Shown here piece by piece: positions 39,456 through 48,329 of a stretch of 64,000 bases of DNA (position 1 is the stretch's first letter; each line of letters opens with the position of its first letter). The position numbers and the translations under genes are program-made. The notes below the pieces were generated by a model that searched no databases, was not told where the DNA came from, and saw nothing but the letters and a program-made list of their open reading frames with translations. Source of the DNA: Streptomyces sp. Tu 3180. Its GTDB lineage: Bacteria > Actinomycetota > Actinomycetes > Streptomycetales > Streptomycetaceae. The stretch is taken from NCBI RefSeq assembly GCF_009852415.1, contig NZ_WOXS01000002.1:1696501-1760500 (forward strand), given 5' to 3'.

Positions 39456-40018
39456 GGTTTTCCTCCCGTCCCGACCCGCGTCATGATCTCGCACAGCGCC
39501 CGGTCGTCGAAGATGCGTGAGGTGGGGATCCGCACGGTGGTGCGGTGCCGGCCGGTGACCGGATGCCCGGCGAGGTTGGTCCAGTAGCAGCAGTGCCGCA
39601 GGTCGAGCCGGTCGTGACCGGCCCGCAGCCAGTCGTCCTGCGAGCGCGGGACGAGCATGACGACCAGGATCTTGTGCACCGAGACCGGAGTGCGGGCGAG
39701 CTTCACCAGGTGCGCGTTGTCGAGCGTGAAGGGGAAGGAGCGGCCGGGCGGGCCGGGTGCGATCTGGTAGGTCGCCTTGAGCTGCACCTTGATGGTGACC
39801 TCGTCGTCGACCGTGTGCCCGGGGGCGCTGTGGCTGACGTGCCAGTCGATGCCGTTGTCCGGGAAGGGCTGGGACAGCGAGCAGCCCGCGGCGGCCGCGA
39901 CGGCGTGCAGGTAGCCGACCTGCAGGGTCTCCATGCAGGCGGTGGTGGCGAGGGTGCCGCGGGTGGGTGGCGTGCGCTCGGGCAGCAGCCCGCCCCGTTC
40001 GGGCTGCGCGATGGCCAT
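39452..40018 (-). CDS. DUF4365 protein, possible PD-(D/E)XK-type nuclease
   Basis: A 188-aa protein matching the DUF4365 pattern. It has E30 in an N-terminal helix (METLQVGYLHAVAAAAGC), D58 in NGIDWHV and a Q79-L-K81 strand (IKVQLKAT). An E..D..QxK arrangement fits a restriction-endonuclease-like active site of the Mrr type. DUF4365 domains often occur beside defence or DNA-processing genes, but function here is unproven. The ATG at 40018 follows GGAAGG. It is the first gene of a two-gene operon, divergent from the DEDDh exonuclease across 168 bp. Confidence 0.82.
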   Translation of the reverse strand: MAIAQPERGGLLPERTPPTRGTLATTACMETLQVGYLHAVAAAAGCSLSQPFPDNGIDWHVSHSAPGHTVDDEVTIKVQLKATYQIAPGPPGRSFPFTLDNAHLVKLARTPVSVHKILVVMLVPRSQDDWLRAGHDRLDLRHCCYWTNLAGHPVTGRHRTTVRIPTSRIFDDRALCEIMTRVGTGGKP

Positions 40019-40186
40019 GGCCAACAGCCTTCCAGAACAGTCGAGTCCCCGTTGCGGGTCCGTGAACTGCGAAGACCCGTACTCCTGTTGTCTCCTCCCG
40101 GCGTACGGCGCAAACAGCCCGGGTATCACCGGATCGGGCAGTGGGCGGGACGTCAACTGCCGAAGGTGAACGAGGGGTTGTTGGGT

Positions 40187-40912
40187 ATGACGTGCTGGTA
40201 CGAGGGGCCGCTGGCCGCTTTCGACACGGAGACGACGGGTGTGGACGTCGAGACCGACCGGATCGTGTCGGCCGCGCTCGTCGTCCAGGACGCCCCGGGG
40301 ACCCGGCCCCGGGTGACCCGCTGGCTGGTGAACCCGGGGGTGCCGGTGCCCGCCGAGGCGGCCCGGGTGCACGGGCTGACGGAGGAGCACCTGCAGCGCA
40401 ACGGCCGCTGGCCGGCGCCGGTGATGTACGAGGTGGCCCAGGCGCTGGCGGAGCAGGCCGGGGTGGGCCGCCCGCTGGTGGTGATGAACGCGCCGTTCGA
40501 CCTCACCCTGCTGGACCGGGAGTTGCGCCGGCACCGCGCCTCGTCGCTGAGCCGCTGGCTCGAGCGGACGCCGCTGCTGGTGCTGGACCCGCGGGTGCTC
40601 GACAAGCACCTGGACCGCTACCGCAAGGGCCGCCGCACGCTGACCGACCTGTGCGCGCACTACGGCGTCCCCCTGGAGGAGGCGCACGACGCGGCGGCGG
40701 ACGCGGTGGCCGCGCTGGAGGTCACCCGGGCGGTGGGGCGGCGTTTCGCGGCGCGGCTGGAACGGCTGTCCCCCGGTGAGCTGCACACCCTGCAGGCGGT
40801 GTGGCACGCGGCGCAGGCCAGGGGGCTGCAGGCGTGGTTCGCGCGCAGCGGCACCGAGGAGGTGGTGGACCCGGCCTGGCCGCTGCGCCCGGACCTGCCG
40901 GCGGCGGCGTGA
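40187..40912 (+). CDS. DEDDh 3'-5' exonuclease (DnaQ-like)
   Basis: A 241-aa exonuclease of the DnaQ/RNase T superfamily. All active-site positions are present: D13 and E15 (FDTETTG), D105 (NAPFDLTLL), H167 and D172 (HDAAADA), with the typical VHGLTEEHL. It could be a stand-alone proofreading or RNA-processing exonuclease. The C-terminal ~55 residues (LERLSPGELHTLQAVWHAAQ) lie outside the core. The ATG at 40187 has GAGGGG upstream. Confidence 0.92.
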   Translation: MTCWYEGPLAAFDTETTGVDVETDRIVSAALVVQDAPGTRPRVTRWLVNPGVPVPAEAARVHGLTEEHLQRNGRWPAPVMYEVAQALAEQAGVGRPLVVMNAPFDLTLLDRELRRHRASSLSRWLERTPLLVLDPRVLDKHLDRYRKGRRTLTDLCAHYGVPLEEAHDAAADAVAALEVTRAVGRRFAARLERLSPGELHTLQAVWHAAQARGLQAWFARSGTEEVVDPAWPLRPDLPAAA

Positions 40913-40992
40913 GCCTGTGAGCCGACGGCGCGCACGGGAAGGGGTGCGGGTGGCGAAGACCCGCCGTGCGGGCGGAGCCGTGCGGAAACGGA

Positions 40993-41038
40993 CGACGGCG
41001 GCTCGGCCTGCACTTCTCGCAGGCACGAGCCGCCGTCG
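40993..41038. terminator. Terminator between the exonuclease gene and tRNA-Val
   Basis: CGACGGCGGCTCG (40993-41005) pairs with CGAGCCGCCGTCG (41026-41038). An inner GCCTG/CAGGC stem extends it past one bulged base. It can serve both the plus-strand exonuclease gene and the minus-strand tRNA. Confidence 0.7.
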
Positions 41039-41044
41039 ACGTCA

Positions 41045-41116
41045 TGGGCGATACTGGGTTCGAACCAGTGACCTCTTCGGTGTGAACGAAGCGCTCTCCC
41101 ACTGAGCTAATCGCCC
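41045..41116 (-). tRNA. tRNA-Val (CAC)
   Basis: 72 nt on the minus strand. The acceptor stem is GGGCGAT/ATCGCCC with discriminator A. The D-arm is TAGCTCAGTGGGAGAGC, the anticodon loop TTCACAC gives CAC (codon GTG), and the T-arm contains GGTTCGAACCC. CCA is not encoded. Its sequence is identical to the copy at 48723-48794. Confidence 0.96.
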
Positions 41117-41155
41117 GGGAACGCACTGAACAATACAGGTGCGGGCGGGCTTCCT

Positions 41156-41605
41156 TCAAACCGCTTCCAGGTGGGCGGCCAGCCCCCGCCGCCCCGAGCG
41201 CATCATCAGGGCGTGGTTGAGGCGGAAGACGGGCCGTCCCGGCACGGCGAGCCGCCGCAGCAGCGGCTTGCGGACGTCCACCTCCTGTTCGTAGTGGGCG
41301 AGGCTGCCGCCGGGGCCCAGCCGGGTGACGGTCCAGCGGGCCCAGCCGTCGATGTCCCCGGACAGGCCCGCTTCCAGGATCCCGGCCTCCGCGTCGCGCC
41401 GCCCCACGCGCAGGGTCGTCCACAGGTCGAAGGGCATCAGGGAGCGGATCCGGACGATCCCGCTGGTGGCGTCGAGCCGGACGACCTCCCGTACCTGGGG
41501 CCACCACAGGGGGTAGTCCTCGACCCGCTCCAGGACCCGGTAGACCACCGGTGCGGGCGCGGGCAGGGTCCACAGACTGCGGAATCGGTAATGGTTCCAG
41601 TCCAT
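41156..41605 (-). CDS. SRPBCC (START-like) family protein
   Basis: A 149-aa helix-grip protein of the polyketide cyclase/START superfamily (SLWTLPAPAPVVYRVLERVEDYPLWWPQV; RWTVTRLGPGGSLAHYEQEVDV). The family binds hydrophobic ligands. No catalytic role can be inferred. It lies alone between tRNA-Val and the lyase gene on the same strand, 36 bp after the lyase stop codon, so it may be read with the lyase operon. Confidence 0.85.
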   Translation of the reverse strand: MDWNHYRFRSLWTLPAPAPVVYRVLERVEDYPLWWPQVREVVRLDATSGIVRIRSLMPFDLWTTLRVGRRDAEAGILEAGLSGDIDGWARWTVTRLGPGGSLAHYEQEVDVRKPLLRRLAVPGRPVFRLNHALMMRSGRRGLAAHLEAV

Positions 41606-41641
41606 GTACGGAGTGTGCCCGCCCGCGCCCGGGACGTGCCG

Positions 41642-44377
41642 CTACGGCATCCGGTTCCCCAGCAGCGCCAGGTTCTCGATGGCGGCGAGGCCGTAGAGGG
41701 CGGTGTCGTTGGTGGAGACCCAGGTGGCCTCACTGCCCGCGACCAGGGCCGTGGGGCCGCTGATCTTCTCGGTCCTCCAGGGCGCCGACTCCTTGTACCC
41801 GTCGGAGTTGTAGAACTTCTCCCAGGCCCGCTCGGCCAGCTTCTCGTCCCCGGTCCGCACGGCGGCGTAGGCGTCGAGGCGGGAGTGGCCCTGGAAGAGG
41901 ATCAGGCTGCCGAAGTTCGAGCCGTAGCGCGCCGCCTGCTCGGCCTTGGTGGCGTTGAAGTAGCGGCAGTAGTCGTAGTACGCCTCCGCGAACTCCGGCA
42001 TGTCGACCAGGTCGATGAGCTCGGCGCACAGCTCGTTGAGCCCGAAGACGGCCGACAGGTGGGAGACCTCGACCTTCGGGGTGTCGGCGACGGCGAACCT
42101 CCCGGTGTCCAGGTCGTACAGTCCGCTGCCCTGGACGAAACCGTTGGGCTGGGCGGCGATGGTCTCCATGGTGGACAGCACGCGGGCCCTGGCCTTCTCC
42201 CACTTCGGGCCCTTGCGCTCCCACTCGGTGAGCCAGGCGGAGACCAGTCCGCTCCAGTCGGTGCCGAAGCCGACGGACAGGGCGTTGCGGTCGGGGGTGT
42301 AGGGCTCGGTGCGGATCTTGCGCAGCGGGTCCAGGGCGAGGAAGGTCTCGTCGGAGTCGACGTTGGCGTGCATGAGGTCGCCGACGCGTTCGTCGGCGGT
42401 GAGGAAGTAGTAGTAGCGCCGGTAGGTGGTGTTGGCGATGCGCTGCTGCTTGGCGCTGTCGGCGAAGTGCTGGACGCCGTGCCGGGTGCCGAGGCCGGCC
42501 CACCTGCCCAGGTGGTAGACGTCGACCTCGCCGGTGTGGCGGGTCATCGCCTCGGCGAAGCGGAAGATGTCGGCGCGGCCGGAGCGCAGGTACGCGTACC
42601 AGAGCCACAGGTCCGGTGAGAGCTCGGAGTTGTCCCAGGCGTAGCCGCCCACGTCGTAGCGCCACTGGTGCCGGACGGTGTCGTAGGTGTGCATGATGTC
42701 GCCGTAGTCCCAGAAGCCGTACCAGCGGCGCTGCTCCACCTGGTCCTTGTAGTAGGTGAAGAGGAAGTCGAGGTGGTCCTCGATCCTCGCCTTGGCCGGG
42801 GTGGAGCGGTCCGGCTCGGCGAACAGGCCCTTGCCGAAGACGCCCGCCCCGATGAGCTGCCCGGGCGGAGCGGCGAGCTGCGGGAGGACGCGGACGGCCT
42901 CGACCTGGCGGGCGAGCTCCTCGGCGCTCGGGGTGGACTCGTTGGCCCAGAAGAGGAGTTCGGAGGTGCGGGCGATGCCGTGGGGGGTGCCGAACCCGGG
43001 CTCGTAGTCCTCGTAGGTGATGTTGAGGCCCTCGAGCTGTTCGGGGAAGGTGTCCTGGCCCATGCCGTCGTGGTAGAAGCGCAGGTCCATGGGCTGGGCC
43101 TCGGGGGACCAGAGCCAGAGGGTGACCTCGGCCTCGTCGGTGTGGGCGCCGCGGATGTCGAGCTGGGCGGGGTGCTTCTCCCAGAAGTCGCGCAGGCCGA
43201 AGGAGAGCCCGCCGCTGACGCCGCCGACGTAGCCGAAGCCGGAGGCGCGCCGGCCGCCGCCCGCGCCGATCCAGCCGTGGCCCTTCTTGGTGCGCTTGCG
43301 CAGGGTGAAGCCGTCGGCGGAGAGCTGGGAGAGGGTGTAGTCGCCCCACTCGGGGATGTACTGCAGGCGGGTGGTGACGCGCTGGTCCCAGGTGGACGGG
43401 TCGGGCAGCTTCCTGCCCTCGAACTGGGCCTGCTGCACGGCGGGGCCCGGGTCGCGGCGCAGTCCGGTGATGCCCTTGACGGCCTCGCGGAGCAGGCCGG
43501 TGCCCTCGCCGCCGATGCGGATGTGCCGGTCGTAGGACGCGTCGCGCAGGGGGACGGTGAAGCGGACGCCGATGCCGCGGACGAAGTCGCCGCTCGCCGT
43601 GCCGGGCTCCTGCTTCCCGTCGTAGGTGAGGGTGTGCACCATGCGGAAGGAGTCGGCGCCCGCGTAGAAGTAGAGGCGGACGGAGAAGGGGAGCCAGCCG
43701 CGGCTGCCCCTGCGGTGCCTGCCGTCGACGCGGACGACCGCGCGGACCGGGCCCTCCTGCTCGACGGTGACCTCGGAGACGGCGCCGTCGAAGCGCTCGG
43801 TGCGGACGGTGGTCTGGTCGCCGTCCTCGTACTCGGGCTGGCGCAGCACGACGAGGCGGCCGTCGCGGGCGATCTCGGTCGCGCCGCGGGTGACCGACTT
43901 GACGAGGGTGGCGCCGGAGGTGCCGATCCTCGCGGTGATGACTCCGGTCGATACGTCGACGGTGCCGCCGCGCCTGTCGACGGTGACCCTCTTCTCGGGT
44001 GCGGCGGGCGTCCCCGCGGTCAGGGTCAGCCTGCCGGAGCCCGAGCTCACCGCGTGCGCGGTCCACTTGAGGGATCCGTCGGGCCAGTAGGCGATCGGCC
44101 AGGACTGCACGGGGACGGATCTCCCGTCGGCGTCGGTCAGCGCGAAGGTCTGGTCCTCCTGGTGGGCGCCCTTGGGCCAGGGCACGCCGACGGTGGAGCC
44201 GGGCGCCGCGCCCAGGCCGCCGTCCTCCAGCCAGTCCAGGGTCACCGGGTCCGCGGCGGCGGCCTCGGCCCGGGGCGCGGCGGCGGCGTTCCGCTCCCCC
44301 AGCGCCCAGCTGAACTGGGCGGCGGCTCCGGCGACGGCGGCCGCCTTGAGGAGGGATCTGCGGGGAAGGGGGGACAT
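41642..44377 (-). CDS. Tat-exported YetA/PcRGLX-like exo-rhamnogalacturonan lyase family protein
   Basis: A 911-aa secreted protein. The Tat signal is RRSLLKAAAVAGAAA with a hydrophobic stretch, and cleavage is likely near AAAAAP (~35). An N-terminal beta-sandwich (WLEDGGLGAAPGSTVGVPWPKG), a central beta-rich part and a C-terminal alpha/alpha toroid (WYGFWDYGDIMHTYDT, YAWDNSELSPDLWLWYAYLRSG) match PcRGLX/YetA-type lyases (PL26/PL42 group), which release sugars from rhamnose-containing polysaccharides. The exact linkage cut is unknown. It is the last gene of the ABC-transporter operon. The start follows GGAAAGG. Confidence 0.82.
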   Translation of the reverse strand: MSPLPRRSLLKAAAVAGAAAQFSWALGERNAAAAPRAEAAAADPVTLDWLEDGGLGAAPGSTVGVPWPKGAHQEDQTFALTDADGRSVPVQSWPIAYWPDGSLKWTAHAVSSGSGRLTLTAGTPAAPEKRVTVDRRGGTVDVSTGVITARIGTSGATLVKSVTRGATEIARDGRLVVLRQPEYEDGDQTTVRTERFDGAVSEVTVEQEGPVRAVVRVDGRHRRGSRGWLPFSVRLYFYAGADSFRMVHTLTYDGKQEPGTASGDFVRGIGVRFTVPLRDASYDRHIRIGGEGTGLLREAVKGITGLRRDPGPAVQQAQFEGRKLPDPSTWDQRVTTRLQYIPEWGDYTLSQLSADGFTLRKRTKKGHGWIGAGGGRRASGFGYVGGVSGGLSFGLRDFWEKHPAQLDIRGAHTDEAEVTLWLWSPEAQPMDLRFYHDGMGQDTFPEQLEGLNITYEDYEPGFGTPHGIARTSELLFWANESTPSAEELARQVEAVRVLPQLAAPPGQLIGAGVFGKGLFAEPDRSTPAKARIEDHLDFLFTYYKDQVEQRRWYGFWDYGDIMHTYDTVRHQWRYDVGGYAWDNSELSPDLWLWYAYLRSGRADIFRFAEAMTRHTGEVDVYHLGRWAGLGTRHGVQHFADSAKQQRIANTTYRRYYYFLTADERVGDLMHANVDSDETFLALDPLRKIRTEPYTPDRNALSVGFGTDWSGLVSAWLTEWERKGPKWEKARARVLSTMETIAAQPNGFVQGSGLYDLDTGRFAVADTPKVEVSHLSAVFGLNELCAELIDLVDMPEFAEAYYDYCRYFNATKAEQAARYGSNFGSLILFQGHSRLDAYAAVRTGDEKLAERAWEKFYNSDGYKESAPWRTEKISGPTALVAGSEATWVSTNDTALYGLAAIENLALLGNRMP

Positions 44378-44482
44378 GGCCTTTCCTTTCCGTGCGGGTG
44401 CGGGGACAAAGATATGTCAGGGGCATGACAGACAGGGGTACGGCGCCGGGGCGCCGGCCCCGAGGGGCGCGGGCACCGCCGG

Positions 44483-45061
44483 TCAGCGGTGCCGGTGGCG
44501 CTCCTCCACGGCGACGGCCGCCGCCACGACGGCCCCCAGGACGGGGACGGCCAGCGGTGCGCTGAACCAGGCGGAGCAGACCACCACGGCCAGCCCGCCG
44601 ACGATCAGGAAGGACCCGGCGGGGTCGAGGACGGTGCGGCGGCCGGCCTGTGCGAGCAGCGGCCGCCAGGGGACGCCGGGCCGCCAGAGCGCCGCCGCGC
44701 GCAGCAGCGCGACCACCGCTCCGATGAGGGCGAACACACCGACGGCGCCCACCAGCGGCCCTCCCGGCAGACCCGCCCGTACGGCCCGCACGTCGAACCA
44801 CACGGCGGCGGCGGTCATCCAGCCGGCGAGCCCGACGGCCCAGCCGCCGCGCACCGCCGACCGGAAGTCGGCCGCGAACTCCCGCCATCCTCCGCCCTCG
44901 TGGGAGAGGTGCCGCCCGAGGTGCCGTGCGCCGGCCGCGAGCGCGGCGGGGTAGGTGACCAGCGGCAGCGCGGCCACCGTGATCCACACACCGGTCAGCA
45001 GGCACTCGGCGAAGAGCGCGAACCTCCCCCACGTCCTCGACTCCGTGCGCGCCTGGGACAT
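44483..45061 (-). CDS. YesL-like (DUF624) membrane protein
   Basis: A 192-aa protein with four to five membrane helices (LTGVWITVAALPLVTYPAALAA; VGAVGVFALIGAVVALLRAAALW; AGSFLIVGGLAVVVCSAW). The layout and the sentence-like GAxTxALY replacement region resemble YesL/DUF624, which sits in the Bacillus rhamnogalacturonan cluster together with ABC permeases and YetA. Its function is unknown. It starts 12 bp after the second permease gene. Confidence 0.7.
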   Translation of the reverse strand: MSQARTESRTWGRFALFAECLLTGVWITVAALPLVTYPAALAAGARHLGRHLSHEGGGWREFAADFRSAVRGGWAVGLAGWMTAAAVWFDVRAVRAGLPGGPLVGAVGVFALIGAVVALLRAAALWRPGVPWRPLLAQAGRRTVLDPAGSFLIVGGLAVVVCSAWFSAPLAVPVLGAVVAAAVAVEERHRHR

Positions 45062-45073
45062 CGTCGGCTCACC

Positions 45074-45967
45074 TCAGCCCTTCAGACCGGACGTCGCCAT
45101 GCCGTCGATCAGATAGCGCTGGAAGGCCAGGAAGAAGGCGAGCACGGGCAGCAGGGCGACGAGCGACATGGCGATCATGCCGCCGTAGTTCGCCAGCGCC
45201 TCCTGGTCGACGAACATCTTCAGACCGAGGGAGACCGTGTACTTGCCGGGCTCGTTGAGGTAGATCAGCGGGCCCATGAAGTCGTTCCAGGCGTTGATGA
45301 AGGTGAAGATGGCGCTGGTGATCAGGGCCGGACGGCTCAGCGGGAGGACGATCGACCAGTAGATGCGGAAGTGCCCGCAGCCGTCGAGGCGGGCCGCCTC
45401 GTCGAGTTCCCTGGGCAGGTTGCGCATGAACTGCACCATCAGGAAGACGAAGAACGCCTCCGTGGCCAGGTACTTCCCCAGCAGGAGCGGGGTGTACGTG
45501 TTGATCATGTCCATGTTGCGGAAGAGCACGTACTGCGGGATCAGCAGCACGTGGTACGGCAGCAGCAGCGTGCCGATCATCAGCGTGAACAGCAGATTGC
45601 GGCCCGCGAACCTGATCTTCGCGAAGGCGTACGCCGTGAGCGAGCAGGACACCAGGATCCCGATCACCGAACCGACCGCGAGGAACAGCGAGTTGAAGAA
45701 GAACGTGGAGATCGGGATGTCCGCGATCCCGTCGGCGAGGCTCGTGTAGTTGGAGACGATCGGGTCGCCCGGGAAGAGATCCAGGCTGCCGATGATGTCC
45801 TCGCTCCTCTTGAAGGAACCGCCGACGACCCAGACCACCGGGTAGAGGATGACCGCGAGGATCACCAGCGACCCGAGGTGCCAGGCGAGCGAGCCCGGCA
45901 GCCTGCGCCGCAGGGCGGCCCGCTTCGTCGACGGGACCGGCGTGACGTCGGTGGCCTGCGCGCTCAT
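45074..45967 (-). CDS. Carbohydrate ABC transporter permease (MalG type)
   Basis: A 297-aa inner-membrane permease with six helices. The EAA loop (ELDEAARLDGCGHFRIYWSIVLPLSRP) would contact the ATPase. The C-terminus LIDGMATSGLKG is the usual MalG-type ending. The ATG at 45967 overlaps the stop of the first permease by 4 bp. No ATP-binding subunit is encoded in the operon; in Streptomyces sugar transporters often share the MsiK ATPase. Confidence 0.93.
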   Translation of the reverse strand: MSAQATDVTPVPSTKRAALRRRLPGSLAWHLGSLVILAVILYPVVWVVGGSFKRSEDIIGSLDLFPGDPIVSNYTSLADGIADIPISTFFFNSLFLAVGSVIGILVSCSLTAYAFAKIRFAGRNLLFTLMIGTLLLPYHVLLIPQYVLFRNMDMINTYTPLLLGKYLATEAFFVFLMVQFMRNLPRELDEAARLDGCGHFRIYWSIVLPLSRPALITSAIFTFINAWNDFMGPLIYLNEPGKYTVSLGLKMFVDQEALANYGGMIAMSLVALLPVLAFFLAFQRYLIDGMATSGLKG

Positions 45968-46965
45968 CGGCCGTCCTCCTCGTAGTGCACCCAGCGCTTC
46001 TGGGACCAGAACAGCACCGCCGTGACCAGGGCGACCGCGACCAGCAGCATCCACGCCATGGCGGAGGCCAGGCCCATCCGGCTGTTCTCGAAACCCTGGA
46101 CGTAGAGATAACAGGTGTAGACCATGGTCCCGTCCGCCGGACCGCAGGCGTTGCCCCCGGCGCCGCCGCCGACGATGTACGCCGAGCTGAAGATCTGGAA
46201 CGAGTGGATGGTCTCCAGCAGGACGTTGAAGAACAGCACCGGGGAGATCATCGGCAGTGTGATGTTCCAGAACTGCCGCAGCCTGCCCGCCCCGTCGACG
46301 TCGGCCGCCTCGTACAGCTCGCGCGGCACCTGCTTCAGGCCGGCCAGGAAGATGACCATGGGGGCGCCGAACTGCCAGACGGTGAGCGCCACCAGGCTGT
46401 AGATGATCAGGTCCGGGTCACCGGTCCAGCCGCCGACGTCGATGCCGAAGAGCTTCTGGGTACGGTCGACGATCGCGTCGTCCGAGAAGATCGCCTTCCA
46501 CACGATGGCCACGGAGACGCTCGCGCCGATCAGCGACGGCGCGTAGAACGCGGCCCGGTAGAAGGCCTGTCCGCGCCTCTTCTGGGCCAGCAGCAGGGCC
46601 ACGCCGAGCGCCGCGATCAGCTTGATCGGGGTGCCGACGGCGACGTACCAGAGCGTGACCTGCACCGAGTGGCGCCAGCGCGGGTCGGCGAACATCTCGG
46701 AGAAATTGTCCAGGCCGATCCAGCGGGGGGCGTCGAACAGGTTGTAGTCGGTGAACGCGAAGTAGAGCGAGGCGACCATCGGTCCCGCCGTCAGCAGCAG
46801 GAAACCGGCGATCCAGGGGGACATGAAGAGGTAGCCGGCCAGGTTCTCCCGGCGGTCCCGCCGCTTCGACGCGGCGGGACGCGGGGACTTCACCGGACCG
46901 TGCCGCGGCTCGGAGTCCTTCGTCAGGTCCTCCGTCGCGGGGGCGTGTGTCACGGCGCTTCCCAT
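45964..46965 (-). CDS. Carbohydrate ABC transporter permease (MalF type)
   Basis: A 333-aa permease with a charged cytosolic N-terminus (~40 residues) and six helices. The EAA loop is ELYEAADVDGAGRLRQFWNITLPMISP. The extracellular loop near residues 270-290 contains two cysteines (GGNACGPADGTMVYTCY) and might form a disulfide. The ATG at 46965 shares one base with the stop of the binding-protein gene (TGATG). Confidence 0.92.
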   Translation of the reverse strand: MGSAVTHAPATEDLTKDSEPRHGPVKSPRPAASKRRDRRENLAGYLFMSPWIAGFLLLTAGPMVASLYFAFTDYNLFDAPRWIGLDNFSEMFADPRWRHSVQVTLWYVAVGTPIKLIAALGVALLLAQKRRGQAFYRAAFYAPSLIGASVSVAIVWKAIFSDDAIVDRTQKLFGIDVGGWTGDPDLIIYSLVALTVWQFGAPMVIFLAGLKQVPRELYEAADVDGAGRLRQFWNITLPMISPVLFFNVLLETIHSFQIFSSAYIVGGGAGGNACGPADGTMVYTCYLYVQGFENSRMGLASAMAWMLLVAVALVTAVLFWSQKRWVHYEEDGR

Positions 46966-48266
46966 CAGCTGCTCAGGGCCGTCTTCGACTCGGTGAAGAA
47001 CTGCTTGACGGCGTCGTCCACGGACCGCTTGCCGAGGGCCATCTCCTCGGCGATGCGCAGGAAGGCGGCCTCGCAGATGTCGGCGCCGTTGGGGTGCGGG
47101 GTGATGGACTCCAGCACGCCCGCCTCCACCAGGGACTCCTCGTACGCGGCGATGGCCTGGTTGACCGGGTCGGTCGGCTGGTACGCGTCGTACTGGGCCT
47201 GCGTCGCGGGCACACCGCGGTCGTAACCCATGATCTTGGCGACCTCGGGGTCGTGGACCATGAAGTCGATGAACTGGGCGACCTCCTTGGGGTGCTGGGT
47301 GCGCTTGGAGGCGCTCAGCATCAGGGAGCCGAGGTACTGGCCGGTCCTCTTGCCGTCCGTGGTGGGGATGGGCGCGAGGCCGTACTCGCTCTTCCCCTCG
47401 GAGGTGTAGCGGACGGTGAAGTTGTCCCAGGTGAACTCACTGCCGGCGAGTTCGGCGGAGAGCGCCGACTTGGGCTTGACCTGGACGACCTTCCTGGCGT
47501 CCGCGAAGAGGCCGGACTTCACGCCCTTCTCCGCCTTGGTCCACCACTCGGTCAGGTCCGCCTCCGTGAAGCCGAGACCGTCCTCGGTGAAGAACGCCTT
47601 GCCGTTCTGGCGCAGGTACAGGTCGTAGAGGTACATGACGCCGTACATGCCGCTGTCGCCGGCGCGGCCTGCCCTGTCGCGGATCCTGGCCATCGCCGCG
47701 TCGAAGTCGTCCCACGTCCAGCCCTGTTCGGGCTTGACGCCGGCCCGGGTGTAGACGGGCTTGTCGATGACGAGGGCCATCGAGTTGGAACCGACGGGCA
47801 CGCCGAGGAGCTTGCCGTCGATCTCGCCGAACTTCTCCAGGCCCGCCCGGAAGCCCTCCATGCGGAGGTTGCCCGCCTTCACCTGCTCACCGAGATCGAG
47901 CAGCACATTCTTCGCATCGTATTTGCGGAGAAAGCCGATGGCATTCTGGAAGACGTCCGGCGGATTCCCGCCGGAGGCCTGGGTGTTGAACTTCTTCCAG
48001 AAGTCGGTGTACTGCTGGAAGTCGGTCTTCACCTTGATCTTCGGGTACTTCTTCTCGAAGAGCGCGATGGTCTTGTTGATGCGCTCGGCCCGGTCCTCGG
48101 CGCCCCACCAGGAGTAGCGGATCGTCACCGTCCCGTCCCCCGAGCCACTGCCGCCGCCGCAGGCGGTGGCCGTCGCGCCCAGCCCTGCGACGGCCAGCGA
48201 AGCCCCCGCAGCCTTGAGGATCGTCCGCCTCCCGGTCCGCCCCTCCGCATTCCTGTCCTGCTGCAT
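46965..48266 (-). CDS. Extracellular sugar-binding lipoprotein (ABC transporter)
   Basis: A 433-aa family 1 extracellular solute-binding protein. The N-terminus GRRTILKAAGASLAVAGLGA with a cysteine after ATATA indicates a Tat-exported lipoprotein, followed by a Gly/Ser linker. The mature part starts TVTIRYSWWGAEDRAERINK and carries Trp-rich ligand-site stretches (GWTWDDFDAAM). It feeds the two permeases downstream. The ATG at 48266 follows GGGAGG; the frame is open to 48329. Its promoter carries two LacI-type operators. The ligand is probably an oligosaccharide released by the operon's lyase. Confidence 0.93.
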   Translation of the reverse strand: MQQDRNAEGRTGRRTILKAAGASLAVAGLGATATACGGGSGSGDGTVTIRYSWWGAEDRAERINKTIALFEKKYPKIKVKTDFQQYTDFWKKFNTQASGGNPPDVFQNAIGFLRKYDAKNVLLDLGEQVKAGNLRMEGFRAGLEKFGEIDGKLLGVPVGSNSMALVIDKPVYTRAGVKPEQGWTWDDFDAAMARIRDRAGRAGDSGMYGVMYLYDLYLRQNGKAFFTEDGLGFTEADLTEWWTKAEKGVKSGLFADARKVVQVKPKSALSAELAGSEFTWDNFTVRYTSEGKSEYGLAPIPTTDGKRTGQYLGSLMLSASKRTQHPKEVAQFIDFMVHDPEVAKIMGYDRGVPATQAQYDAYQPTDPVNQAIAAYEESLVEAGVLESITPHPNGADICEAAFLRIAEEMALGKRSVDDAVKQFFTESKTALSS

Positions 48267-48298
48267 ACGAGCCTCCCCGCGACGTCGCGTCCGCCTCA

Positions 48299-48321
48299 TG
48301 AATCGTTTCAAGTAAGCGCTT
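48299..48321 (-). promoter_or_regulatory. Tandem LacI-type operators
   Basis: TGAATCGTTTCA (48299-48310) is a near-palindrome with a central CG, typical of LacI-family sites. AAGCGCTT (48314-48321) is a perfect 8-bp palindrome. Both lie between the predicted transcription start and the ATG of the binding-protein gene, a repressor position. No lacI-family gene is in the window. Confidence 0.6.
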
Positions 48322-48329
48322 GCTGGCAC

